From Rhipidocladum racemiflorum (Eukaryota > Streptophyta > Magnoliopsida > Poales > Poaceae), in contig CM070579.1 in the NCBI GenBank assembly GCA_036346355.1, positions 6,510,001 to 6,574,000 on the forward strand: a stretch of 64,000 nt of DNA, in the 5' to 3' direction. The notes under the pieces were generated by a model. The model ran no database searches, had not been told where the DNA came from, and worked only from the letters and a program-made list of their open reading frames with translations. The translations under genes and the position numbers were made by a program. This document shows positions 23,029-34,100 of this stretch, one piece after another (the first letter of the stretch is position 1; each line of letters opens with the position of its first letter).

Positions 23029-23950
23029 CTAGCTAGTTCCCGACCATCTTCCATTGCAAGGCGGACAGCCCGGGCGTGTTGTTGAGACGGCCGTGTAAGG
23101 ACCTTCCCATCTTGGCGTTAGCTTGTTGGCTTTTGACAGGTCTTGGACCCGTCGCAGTAACGAGATCGCCGGCGTGTAAGGTCCTTGGTCGTAGCGATTT
23201 GGCGGCGTGCTGCGAAGAGCTTGCGAGGTAAACCGCGGATCGCAGCGAGCCCGTTCACGAGTCGCCTCCGCAAGGTCGAGGTCGAAGGCGTCGCCTTCTG
23301 CGTCGATGTTATCGGCCAGGTTCACCCTCGGGGATCCTAGGACAACCTCGGCGGGTAGGGCGACTTCCGCGCCATATCTGGTGAAAGGGTCTCCCGTGGC
23401 TCGGCTCGTCGTGGTGGCGAATCGACGGAAGGGGGTAGCTTCGTCCACCAGGCTGACCATGCCGTCGAGGCTCTTGAAGACTCTCTTCTTGATTCCTTGG
23501 ACGATCTGCCTGTTCGCACGCTCGGCCGCCCATTGCTCTGTGGGTGGGCCACAGATCACGGCATATCTTGGTCCCGACCTCCTCGCAATAAGCACGAAAC
23601 ACCTCGCTTGTGATCGAGTGCCGTTGTCGGTAATGAGGCGACTCGGAATGCCAAAGCGGGTTACTACATTATTGCGGAAGAACCTTTTAGCCGCTTTGTG
23701 CGAGATGGTTGATATAGGCTCGGCCTCGATCCACTTAGTGAAGGTGTCGATTGCGACGAACAGTATTTACAACCCCTCCTTCCCTGGGAAATGGACCGAG
23801 TATGTCTATGCCCCAAACCGAGAACGGCCAGGTTAGCGGCATGGTCTCAGAGCCAGCGTATCTTGGTGATGGACCTTCCGAGCATGGAATCGGCAAGATC
23901 GGCGAGAGGTTACTATTGAGCGTGCATCGGCCAGGGCCGTTGGCCAATAG
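23029..23950 (-). pseudogene. Integrase region of Retand-like pol, frameshifted
   Basis: Minus-strand pieces in order: WPFSVWGIDILGPFPREGG (about 23865-23810, integrase core start), a FRAYCEEVGT stretch near 23600, MAHPQSNGR (about 23550), AERANRQIVQGIKKR (about 23540-23490) and a C-terminal YGAEVALPAEVVLGSPRV block near 23370-23320. These match the Ty3/gypsy DDE integrase and the Tat-type C-terminal region. They occupy at least three frames. Confidence 0.85.
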
Positions 23951-24399
23951 TAACCCAATCGGAAGGCTTTGCTCACCAAGGTCCTAAAGGACGAGTGAGC
24001 TCCACACATCCGTCATGGATATCCTTGAGGAGATATTTGCCTTCCTCTTGGGTGATGCACTTGGAGAGGACGCCAAGCGCCTTTGCGGTATAAGAGACCC
24101 TCGATCATTTTATAGGTCGAGGCGCCTCACTAGCCGGGATTTCTCGGCTTCCTCCTCGAGCGGTGTCCGTGCACAGTATTGGATGAATGGCGTCATCCGC
24201 CGCAAGATCCTGGCCGAGGAAGGAGACGGTACCACCCGTCTCGGTTGCCTCCTCCTCGGGGGGTATGGAGGGCTTGTAGACGTGCTCGATGAGCACCCCG
24301 CGGAGCGAAGCTATCTTGGAACCGACCTTCGATAGATGGTCGGCCAGGGCATTGTCCTTCCCGGGATGTATAGTACTTGAAGTTTCAAGTACTTTTCCA

Positions 24400-25865
24400 T
24401 CTTCCTTACTTCACCAGGTAAAGCGCCATTGAGTCATCGGAGCACGCGATACTCCTTGTTAACCTGGTTGGCGATCACCGGTGCGAGTCGCCTTCGCGAT
24501 TAGTCGTTGGACTCGAGCGCTTTGCATGCGGCCGGCCAGCGAGACCTTAACCGTATTCTGCTGCGTTGTTTGTTGCTTGGGAAATGCAATTGGAGGGCGA
24601 TCGATCCGCTCCCCTGAGGATTCGAGGACCACTCCGGCCAGAGCAATCGTAAGCTCGGGATCCGTCGAAGTGCATGACCCGGCCCGCGTGCTCGGCCTGG
24701 TTGGGTTCGGGTTCGGACGGAGGCGGGGTTTGTCCATTCGGCTAGGAAGTCCGCTAGGACCTGGATTTGATCGCGGTTCTAGCCGAGAATTCGATCTCGA
24801 CCGGCGAGCTCCATGGCCCATTTCGCGATCCGCCCGCTTGGCCCCGATTCGAGAATTTCCTCGTGGGAAGTTGGTCGGACTTGTATTTTGTGTGCCTGGA
24901 AGTAGTGTCTTAATTTCTTCGAGGCCACGAGGAGCGCATAAAGGAGCTTCGGACCTCGGTAACGCTCCTTTGGTCCGTGCGACACCTGCCGATGTAGTAG
25001 ATCGGGCGCCAGACTTCGCCCCGTTCTCTACTTGTGATGACGGCGCTTACCGTGACGGGGTGTGGCGGCAGGTAAAGCAAGAGGACCTCTCCTACTGGCG
25101 TGGTCAAGACCGGGGTCTTGACAAATCTGATTTAAGCTCTTTGAAAGAGCGATGCCTTCATCTGTCCAAGTGAAACCGTCGTGCTTCGAGCGCCTTGAAG
25201 AAAGGTAGGCGCGTTCTCGAGCCGCGAGATGAAGCGACTTAAGGCCGCCATTCTCGGCCAGGATGGACCTCCCGAGTACAAGTCGGTGGTCGCATGTTCT
25301 CGATGGCTTCTATCTTCTGCAGGTTGGCCCCGATTCCTTGTGGGCCGATCATGTATCCGAGCACCTTGCCAGCTTTGACCCCGAACACACATTTTTCAGG
25401 GTTTAACTTTATTCGATGCTTATTGAGGTTATGAAAAGTCTCCTCTAGATCGGATACATGGTCGGAGGCCATTTTGCTCTTAGCGACTATGTCGTCTACA
25501 TACACTTCCAGTGTTCGACCTATTTGGCCCGAGAAGGTTTTCTGCATAAGGCGCTGGAAGGTCGCTCCAGCATTCCTTAGACCGAAGGACATGGTCGTGT
25601 AGCAGAATGTGCCAAACGGCGTGATGAAGGAAGTTTTCTCCTCGTCATCGGGCGATATGCCGATCTGGTGATAGCCTGAGTAGGCGTCCAGAAAGCTCAT
25701 CGCCTCGGAGCCGGCCGTCGCGTCGACCAACTGGTCTATCCGAGGTAGCGGGAAATTGTCCTTCGGGCATGCGGCATTTAGCCCCGTGTGATCGACACAC
25801 ATGCGCCACTTGCCTCCTTTCTTCATCACGATGGTAGGTTGGCCAACCAATCGGAATGGTCAACC
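24400..25865 (-). pseudogene. Reverse transcriptase and RNase H of Retand-like pol
   Basis: The longest open piece (25850-25239, 203 codons) is a reverse transcriptase core: MRMCVDHTGLNAACPKD-type motif, FLDAYSGYHQI, FCYTTMSFGLRNAGATFQR, the catalytic YVDD (in LEVYVDDIVAKS) and LNPEKCVFGV. RNase H follows in other frames: LLYALLVASKKLRHYFQAHK at about 24940-24880, then AKWAMELA at about 24810, and an archaeal-type second RNase H-like stretch near 24700-24480. RT catalytic residues are present, but the frame breaks before and after. Confidence 0.9.
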
Positions 25866-26078
25866 TCCGAATGAAACCGGCTTTGAGGAGCTTGTCCGGT
25901 TCCTCTCGATGATGGCTTGCTTCTCGGGAGAAGCGCTGAGCTTCTGCCGCCTGAGCTTTTTGTCGCCGAATCGCTGCTTTGTGCTCGACGACCTCCTTGG
26001 GACTCGGGCATGCTCGGACGGTTCCCGAGCGAACGTGTCCGCGCTTCTCGGAGGAAGGTCACGAGCTTGAGTTCCTAT

Positions 26079-28780
26079 TTAGGATCTAGGAAGCCCCACG
26101 TGTACGACCTTATGCGGCTTTATGTCGCACAACGGATGGCCTTGGTTTCTCCCCGGCTTGGAGGCTAGCCTTGGCGGGAACTCCTCGGCTCTTGCTCGGG
26201 CCTTGGCAAGGCGGTGACCGATCATGTCTAACGCCTCTCGTCGCGATTTAGAGTGCTCTCGGCTTCCTTGATCGTGATCACGCCGCCGGCCGGGACCTTC
26301 AAGCACCGTAGCCGTGATGAGTGGCGGCCATGAATTTGGCGGCGCCGTCGGCCCAGATGGCGTTATAAGCCGACTCGAAATCGACCACTTCGAGCGTGAT
26401 GAGCTCCGTTCGGAAGTTGCTCGGATTGCCGAACGAATGGCGGGACGACGGCCAAGTGGCACGGCCAAGCGTTAGGGCACTATCCGTAGAAACGGGACCA
26501 CCATGTTTTTGATCTTGGAGCGAGGGATGCATCTCGCCCAAGACCTTGGCGATATCGTGTCTAGGAGCTTCCGCAATCCACAAGGACCCGACCCTCTCGT
26601 GGTGTTGCATTGTTGGGCTAACGACCAACGGAAGCCTTTGGGGTTTCGTCATCCCGGAGGGCGATCGCCCCTGGAGAAGGTGATCGGCGGCTCGGACCAC
26701 TTGAGTGCCGACAGAGGCTTCCCGAGTGACACGGAGTACTTCGCGCCTCCTTCAACTCCCGACGCGACCCATAGGCGGCGGAGCCCCGAATATCACGGCG
26801 ATGTGATTTCGGCTCTTGGTACTCCATGTCGGTGTCTTGCTCTTCGGCGGGCTTCTTGCCCTTGACGTCCCCTTCCACCTCGGGAGCGTGGGCATGGGAC
26901 CCTTACCATTGTAGAAGCTGCTTCCAGCGGGAGGCCCACGCCCCGCAATTCAAGGTCATGCCCATGAGCCTGGTGGAAGCGGGCGAAATAGGCACTAGCC
27001 CGCCCGCGTTGGTCGCCGCGTTCTTGGTCGTCCGGCTCGCCGCTCGTTGTTCATTGAACCGGCCGACCCCTTCCTTTCGGGCCTCTATACGATCGCGAGG
27101 TCGGTCGTTGTCTTTCGATAGCCGCCACCATGCCGAGACAGAGGGTTTTTTCTTCTTTTGATTTTTTTCGATAGAGCTTACGCTCTTCCTACCGGATGCC
27201 CTTCGAGCCCGGCCGAGGGGGCTTTCCTCGCCCAAATAGCCTTCTTCCATCGATCGCCTCGTCGCATTGGCATAGCGGTCACCATGCGAACGGCTACCGT
27301 TGGCCGTGATGTCCGGTGGATTTCGAGGTCCCGAGTAAAGCGTCGTCTCGGACCCGAACTTGAAAGCCCTGACGACCGCTCATCCGAGATGCTCGGGATG
27401 GAATTGCGACTTGCATGAAGCGGCCGACGAATCGGGCGCAGGTCTCGCCTCCGTCAGACGACGCTGAGGTCGCGCTCCTTCCCGGCGACGTAGCGACTCC
27501 GAAGTTGGCTCGGAGAGTGCCGCCACCGGGCCCAGGACCGGATCGAGTTCTCCTTCGGTTGAATAGCCACGCCCGAGCCGCCCGGCCCAGATCAGGCGTA
27601 AAGTTGGCCATCACCCTTTTCATCACCCCGGCAGCCTAAAATGGCCGTGGTGTAGATCGAGAGAAACTCGTCGGGGTTACGAGTCCCGTCGAATCTCTCG
27701 ATGTGGCCCGCTTAAACCTTGTCGGCCAGTCACTCGTCGCAGCCGACGCCGCGAACGCATCGCACGAACACGGATCGCTTGGCGATCACCACGAAGCGCG
27801 CGGCTGGGGCGATCTCACCACCGAGCCCGAGGTTAGTGGGCCCGGCGAGAGAAAGTCTCCCTACGCTGTAGGATGGGAGTGGCAGATGAGGAATGTTCGG
27901 CCGGCTCGTCTGTGGCTCACATTCCGCTGTCCCGGTGAGCCCCGGAATTGCTCCGGTGCCCTCCCGAGCCCGTCGCGCTTCGCGCCCGATCCTCTGAGTG
28001 CGGCTGCGTGAGTCATCTGGTGGCGGCGCTCGGACGCCCGTGGCGGCGTTCGAGTGAATTGCTCATGGCGTCCCTTTCCGGGAGGCCTCCGCCGCCTTAT
28101 GTACGTGGCGATTTCCTCGAGGTCGTCGGCCACGGCCGCGCCATGGCTTCTAGGTCGACTTGCTCAGAAACTCTCTCGAGGTTACCACCGTGGCTGAGCT
28201 TGAAGGCGTTCCTCGCCGGGAACGCGGCTGAGAGTTGCTCGTCGTCAGACGAACTCCGGAGTTCCAGACGGCGTGGAAATTCTCACGAACCGGCCCTGGT
28301 CTTACGGTCAGGCCACCTCGGACTTGCCGCGCAAGTCGGTCGGGTCCGATTCAGGGATGCTGTAGGTGCTCTTTGGCCGCCGTAGCGGTGAAGACGCGCT
28401 CACCGGAGGATTTGCTCGGCGTTTCCATCCTCTTCCGCAACGAAGACGTTACGGGATTGGACGGATCGCGAGGGGACATCACGGTGTCTCCCCGTGAAGC
28501 GGTCCCTGGTCGAGCTTCGTAGAGGTCGGGATGTCCGCACCATCGTAGAGCGTCGCTGCATTTCGCCGTCCGAGAGTATGCCGAGTTGGGAGCGAAAGAA
28601 TCGCCCGGCTAAGAAGCGGCTTCCAGGAAAAGCTCACTGGAACCGTCTTGATTCTTAATGCGGCGCGACGCCGCCTCTATCGTTGAAGAATCGCTTGTCC
28701 TCTTCCCGATCTCGGGGCGTAGAGCCTCTGGTGGTTCTCGGGATTCGACATTCTCCGGATTCCTCACGAAAGGGAAAGTC
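26079..28780 (-). pseudogene. gag and protease region of Retand-like element, badly frameshifted
   Basis: This lies where gag and aspartic protease are expected between the primer-binding site and reverse transcriptase. Weak protease-region landmarks: LEVVDFESAYNAIWADGAAK at about 26395-26335, matching the usual VVD..SAYNAILGRP...K block, and AATHHGYGA after it. Gag itself could not be traced with confidence; frames change every 50-100 codons. Confidence 0.6.
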
Positions 28781-28782
28781 GG

Positions 28783-28800
28783 TCCCCACGGACGGCGCCA
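28783..28800 (-). other. Primer-binding site of the Retand-like element
   Basis: One base after the 5' LTR, the minus strand reads TGGCGCCGTCCGTGGGGA. The first nine bases match the 3' end of plant tRNA-Asp, and the whole motif resembles binding sites of Tat-lineage elements. The tRNA assignment is tentative. Confidence 0.6.
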
Positions 28801-28801
28801 T

Positions 28802-29476
28802 TGCCGATTTATCGGGGAACAGGCCCCGCCGAGCTTACTTGTTGGTGGAGGGACCAACTGCGTGACCCCTTCTTACGTGAGGGATTACTCGAAGAATGGC
28901 TCACTGATTCCAACGAATGTGGACAAGCCGATTTACCCTGGTTCGGGCCTCTCGAGAAAGAGATAATAGCCCTACTCGGCTCTCGTTTACTCTTGCAATG
29001 TGTCCGAAGTTTTACGATGTGTGTCGCTGCATCTTTGTTGTTACGTGTCCCCTCACGATGGGGACCCTTTATAGCTTACAAAGGATCGAACTCCATGACC
29101 CGCTACCCGCACGTTTGGACCTCGCCCAAGCGTGGCAACCGTGGATCCTATCTTCCCGCTACGCTCCCACGAAACGTAGCGCCAGCGGAAGTTACGCTCG
29201 GGTGGTTATTCCCACCGACCCCGAGACCTCGTAAGGTCGGCCGATGACCGGCACCGAGCTTGGACATCTTACCCGAGCTCGAGCTCGGAATCGACTGGAG
29301 TACGTGGCATTCTCGGTCCCACCCGAGCCCGAGCTCGGAACTGGCCGGAATGCGTAGCCTTCCAAGCTCTGATTTAGACAACCCAGGGTAACGACCTCCT
29401 GGTGGCTCGGGCGGGAGCGAGCTTGGTCGTTGGTGGCATCCGAGGTAATTTATGGAAATTACCCGACCCCCCGACA
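28802..29476 (-). repeat. 5' LTR of the Retand-like element
   Basis: On the minus strand it begins TGTCGGGGGGTCGGGTAATT at 29476 and ends GATAAATCGGCA at 28802 (675 bp). The AAAAC target duplication follows at 29477. Confidence 0.9.
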
Positions 29477-29481
29477 AAAAC

Positions 29482-30010
29482 ATTACCTGCTACGTGGGCA
29501 TAATCAAGCAGAGAGATAAACGTGCAACTCAAGTCTTGCCCAACGCAAAGGTTGGCTTATTTTTAATTCCAATTACTATACCTTAGTCCCAAGTCAATTT
29601 GGGGAGACTAAACTAATTTTTAGAATACTTTATGACCCTTATCAAAACATATATTTCTTTACTGCAAAATTTTCAAGAAACATTTTTGAAGGCACTATCA
29701 GACCCACAACAACGTGCGGGAGGTACAACTAGTTAGACTAAAGGGGAACACCACTTTCTTGATTGACACTTACAACGGGTTTTATCACAAGTGGCAAGTA
29801 CAACACTAGAATTCCGAGCAACACATCAAGAATGAGCACATGAGGCTCCTAAATGCACCACCCACCCACCCACACACACACACAAACAAAACCGTAAAAC
29901 AAAAGCATATAAACCTATGTATCAGCAACAGCTTCACTCAGGAGGCAACGCAACACTGATATGACACAATACAGAAAACAACCTAACAAGAAAATTTTTC
30001 ATTCTTTAGT
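29482..30010. other. Intergenic, no gene recognised
   Basis: AT-rich and unique-looking, with a short CA-rich tract (CCACCCACCCACACACACAC) around 29862-29885. It continues the host sequence interrupted at 18190 by the Retand-like element. Confidence 0.55.
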
Positions 30011-30018
30011 ATCATAAG

Positions 30019-30379
30019 TAGGGCTGCAAAAAAAGCTCGAGACTCGCGAGCTGCTCGAGCTTAATCCCGAGCTTGCGATCTTCAACGAACCGAGCTCGAA
30101 TAGCTCGCGAGCCTTGGTAAATTTACGGGTCACTTGTTAAATATTACTACATGTTAACTCTTATTAAGCTTACTCGATTTAAGCTCGTGCTTGATATTTT
30201 CTTTTTGTTGAACATTAGTGCGTGTTGAATTGTTGATTGTTACCAAGCTTACTCGGGACGAGCCTGAGCCCAGGTCCAGCCTCGGACCCCAACTCAAGCT
30301 CGCTCGAGCTAGACTTGCTTTTACCGAGCTCGAGCTTGGGAGGTCAGGTTCGCTCAAGCTCAGCTCGTTTACGGTCCTA
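30019..30379. mobile_element. hAT-type MITE, GAGCTCG-rich
   Basis: A 361-bp element with ends TAGGGCTGCAAAAAAAGCTC and, as complement, TTAGGACCGTAAACGAGCTG, flanked by the perfect 8-bp duplication ATCATAAG (30011-30018 and 30380-30387). Many GAGCTCG/CTCGAGC units give an internal fold-back. Non-coding. Confidence 0.85.
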
Positions 30380-30666
30380 ATCATAAGGTTGATCGTTTGT
30401 ACAAAATTGACACAGAAAAAGCAATGTACAGCAATAGTTTGGTACAGTTCAAACTTCCGTAGTCTAACTATACGGCTATACCTGATCTAAAGGCTAGTAG
30501 TGAGATACTAGCAGCGGCTAATCGGTCGCTGAAATTCACTAATCAAACAACTTGCACCAAACCAAGCAAAGGCTCCATACCAACATCCGCATGGATCACG
30601 GGCATGCAACAGACACCCTACACTCTACGCTCAAGCAGGGAACGAAGGAAGACGGGCGTTACTTAC

Positions 30667-30785
30667 GTAGTGAGGCGGTGGAGGGGGAGGACCGACGAGT
30701 CGGCGGCGAACGGGGAGGGTGGGGTGGTGAAGGCGGCGTGACCGGCGTCCACCTCTCTGGAGGCGGACGGGGAGAAGGGTTGGCT
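30667..30785 (-). other. Putative non-coding first exon of a divergent minus-strand transcript
   Basis: On the minus strand a TATA motif (TTTATAAG, plus 30808-30815) lies about 25-30 bp ahead of a GC- and CT-rich leader-like stretch. The stretch ends at a strong donor, CTAC then GTAAGT (plus 30666-30661). It has no in-frame coding family match. The next minus-strand gene is NOG1, which has a 5' UTR splice acceptor; see findings. Transcript evidence is absent here. Confidence 0.4.
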
Positions 30786-30807
30786 CCGGGTGGGTTTCTG
30801 CGAGGTA

Positions 30808-30910
30808 CTTATAAATTGGGCGATGGGTAATACTGGGCTTTCGTTGGTCCGTTAGACTTTTTAGGGCCCACTTCTACGGCCCATTTATCGTCGGCCCACG
30901 ATTACCGAGG
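30808..30910. promoter_or_regulatory. Probable bidirectional promoter with site II (GGCCCA) boxes
   Basis: Three GGCCCA boxes (30865-30870, 30878-30883, 30893-30898) and a TGGGCT box (30834-30839) lie between the minus-strand TATA at 30808-30815 and the ferredoxin leader. Site II elements are typical of plant genes for ribosome biogenesis and mitochondrial functions. The ferredoxin side lacks an obvious TATA box, common for housekeeping promoters. Confidence 0.5.
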
Positions 30911-31175
30911 CGGTGGTGGTTCGAGACTCCACGGCTCAGCCCTCCCCACCGCAGTCGTCGTCTTCCTCCCCTCCCCTCTGCTCCTTCCCGCCGTCGCGGA
31001 AGGGAACCCGCGACTCCCACCGCTTCCGGAAGGTTCGTCTCCTCCATCTTCTCTACCGCCCGACTAGACCTCGCTTCTTGGCGGTGATTTCTCGCCCATC
31101 CCGGCGGCTGTGGTGCTGATTCGTGGTTTCTTGCATTGCTCTAGGGTTCGGAGGTGGTAGGCTCGAGCTGTTGCG

Positions 31176-34100
31176 ATGTTCTCCAGGATCTCCCAGCTCG
31201 GGGCGCGGCTTCTGCGCGATTCTAGAGCTGGTTGGTATTACCCCCTGAGCTCCTTTTTTTTTATATACCTTTATCGATTGTTGCTCAGAAACCAGGTGAA
31301 AATAATTGCTGTCTTTGGCCTTATCCTGTGGCAGAATGGTTTAAGAATGATCCATTCATAGATGTGATGTATGCCGTATGCGTGGAGTAATTTGGGCTTG
31401 CACCTGATGCTTAGCATACTGGGCGTGTTGCAGCTACCTTTATTAGTAGATAGTCGTTGTAGATGCTAGTTAATTGCTTACTTGAGAGTCATGTTTCTTG
31501 ATTTTTGGTCTTGAAATGCTCCTGCGTTTATACATGACTAATTTAGTTAAGTTTCATATTTGGTGCATTCTCATTTTCGTTGATTACTTTTGTGCAGCAG
31601 GCAACTTGTCGAGCAATAGAAGCAGTTATTACCGAGGTCAACTTAGCCGGCACTTGGCCCCAGCGGTTAGTCCTATTGTACCATCATTGTTGCGAATCCG
31701 AGTGGAGAACTTAGATGAACATGCCCTTTGTATCTGCTGTCGCCGATAATATAACAAAGTCATTGATAACTGATAACTGCTTTTCTATACATGATGTTTG
31801 AATAGTAATTCTTCCTGTTTCAGATTAAGTTCTCTGGCTTTTTAAAAATAAAATAAAATAAATTGTGCATTCTAAAGTGACTATTAGAAAAGATATACTT
31901 TTCTCTACATGCACATTGTTTTTCCACCACTTATATGTGCAAACACTACCTTTTGATGAATATTGTTTGCTATGTATCAACAATACGCGATACTGGTACA
32001 GCGATACTGATATGGTAATATGCAATTTTCTAAAAATAAGAATCCGGCGATATGGCAAGTATGTATGTGTTTAAAAAAATAAAAAAAATGTAAGAGGGAA
32101 AAGGCGACGGCGGCTTGCAGAGGGAGAAGGCGGCGGTGAGATTGTAGAGGGAGAACACGGAGACGGTTAGCAGGCTAGGTGGCGGGGTGGCGGTAGAAGG
32201 AGAAGGGAGGGGAGGCACCGGCAGCTTGTAGAGGGAGAAGGCGATGGCTGCGAGATTGCAGAGGGAGAATGCGGTGGCGGCAAGATTGCAGAGGGAGAAG
32301 GGAGGGGAGGCGACGGCAGCGAGATTGCAAAGGGAGGTGGTGGCGGAGGCCTGCAGGCTTGGTGGAGTATAGAGGGGAGGTGGCGGCTAGTAGCAGTCGT
32401 CGGTCGGCTAGGTGGATGGCAGTGGTTGCCGGGTCTAGGGATTTTAGGGGAGTCAGAGGTAGGAGAGATGACTAGGTGGGGAGGGGGGAGAGAGAGAGAG
32501 GGCGGGGGGGGGGGGGGGAGAGATTTTAGGGTTAAGAGAGATGATTTGGATTGTGCTTGGCTTTGTGTTTTTGGTTTGGAAGTATCAGGGAGTATCATGA
32601 AGTATCGAGAAGGATCGGGATTATTTTTATTAATTTAAAATGATGAATTCCACCGATCCTTCTCGATTCCGTATCGGGAAGGATCGCCATGTCGGGTAAG
32701 TATCCGATCCTAGTATGGCAATTTTGCGATGGATCGGTGATTCATAGCTGTTCTATACCTCCAGAAGTGATGATTTAACATTTTTCAAGTTTCTCTACCT
32801 GTAACGAACATTGGTCTATAACTTTTCAGAAGAACATCCTATTCTCCACTGCAACAACTGGTAGTGATCATGGTGAAGGCAGCCAGGACAAGGAGAAGTG
32901 AGTCTATTTGTCTCTTCTTTCATTTAGCATAACACTTTGACAATTGGCTATCTTGGGACTAGGCAATATCTTAGTCCAGATCCTTTCTAATGTGAATTCT
33001 GTGTTATCGTTCTCTCACCTTTTGAGGGGCTGCTCCTTCCCACATCTAGAGGAAATAGCTACCCTGAAACAATAGCTTGATTGGTTTTACCGAATGTTAG
33101 TATTCAGCTTTGAGCAATTACTTGATGTTGGGGGTAAGGAAGTAGTCTTCTGACAAAATCATTTTTCTCTGTACGACACAGGATCTCTGTAACATTCGTC
33201 GACAAGGATGGCACAGAGAAGACGATCAGTGTTCCTGTTGGAATGTCCATGTTAGAAGCTGCTCACGAAAATGACATAGAACTTGAAGGTTACAATTTTT
33301 TCATCGAAACTGTGCTGTTTTCCTTTTTCATTTGTAGATTCTTTTTTGCTGCCTGTATAATCCTGTATTCAGTACTTGCTAGCTGATAAGAACAGCTATT
33401 TTAAAAAACAATAATGCTCGATCATCTTACACCTATCGGCATGCCATGCATTGGCTGTTACATGATGTTACTATCATGTATATAGATGCCATTTTATTTA
33501 GTGTCTATATGTTCTGCCAACTGATCTTCAATTATAGTTAATAACCTTGCCTGGTATTTTGGTTACTGCAGGAGCATGTGAAGGCTCACTTGCGTGTTCT
33601 ACTTGTCATGTTATAGTCATGGTTTGCTCTAGATATAAACCTTTACAAATTTTAATGCTGTTGTAGATGTTGAAGTAACCGCTGACTAGCACTTTCAATC
33701 TTATCCAGGATGTAAATCATTATAACAAGTTAGAAGATCCAACAGATGAAGAAAATGATATGCTTGACCTTGCATTTGGGCTCACAGAAACGTAAGTGAA
33801 GATCTCCTAATGGATTAATTTTTAATTATCTGTCTTATTTCATGATCCCACAATTCTTGCTACCTGAGTATGGTGCAAAGAAGCATATTAAATGCCTTCG
33901 ATCCACCTATGGATTGTGCTCTGGGGCTATTGTCAGAATATGCCCCGTAGTTGATGACCAAGGGTGGTAAATGAGGGGAAAAAACACAGAATTGGGTGCC
34001 TAGGAGAGGGGAAACAATAGTGTGGGTACAGGATTCAATTGTCTTCCTAATTGTCATGATGAATCTCCAAACCTATATAATGTTACAGTGGCAACTAGTA

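Larger units (their letters stand above)
18191..29476 (-). mobile_element. Ty3/gypsy retrotransposon, Tat/Retand-like, full length
   Basis: An 11.3-kb element lies in minus orientation. Two LTRs (18191-18857 and 28802-29476) are flanked by the perfect 5-bp duplication AAAAC (18186-18190 and 29477-29481). Order on the minus strand: 5' LTR, primer-binding site, gag/protease remnants, reverse transcriptase, RNase H, integrase, a spacer, an extra ORF on the opposite strand, 3' LTR. This is the layout of Retand/RIRE2-like Tat elements, which are known to carry extra ORFs, sometimes antisense. All reading frames contain many small frameshifts. Confidence 0.92.

Noticed and set aside
32167..32638. 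Proline/serine-rich ORF (minus) and Arg/Gly-rich ORFs (plus)
   Set aside because: Translation of the GA-rich minisatellite within ferredoxin intron 2.
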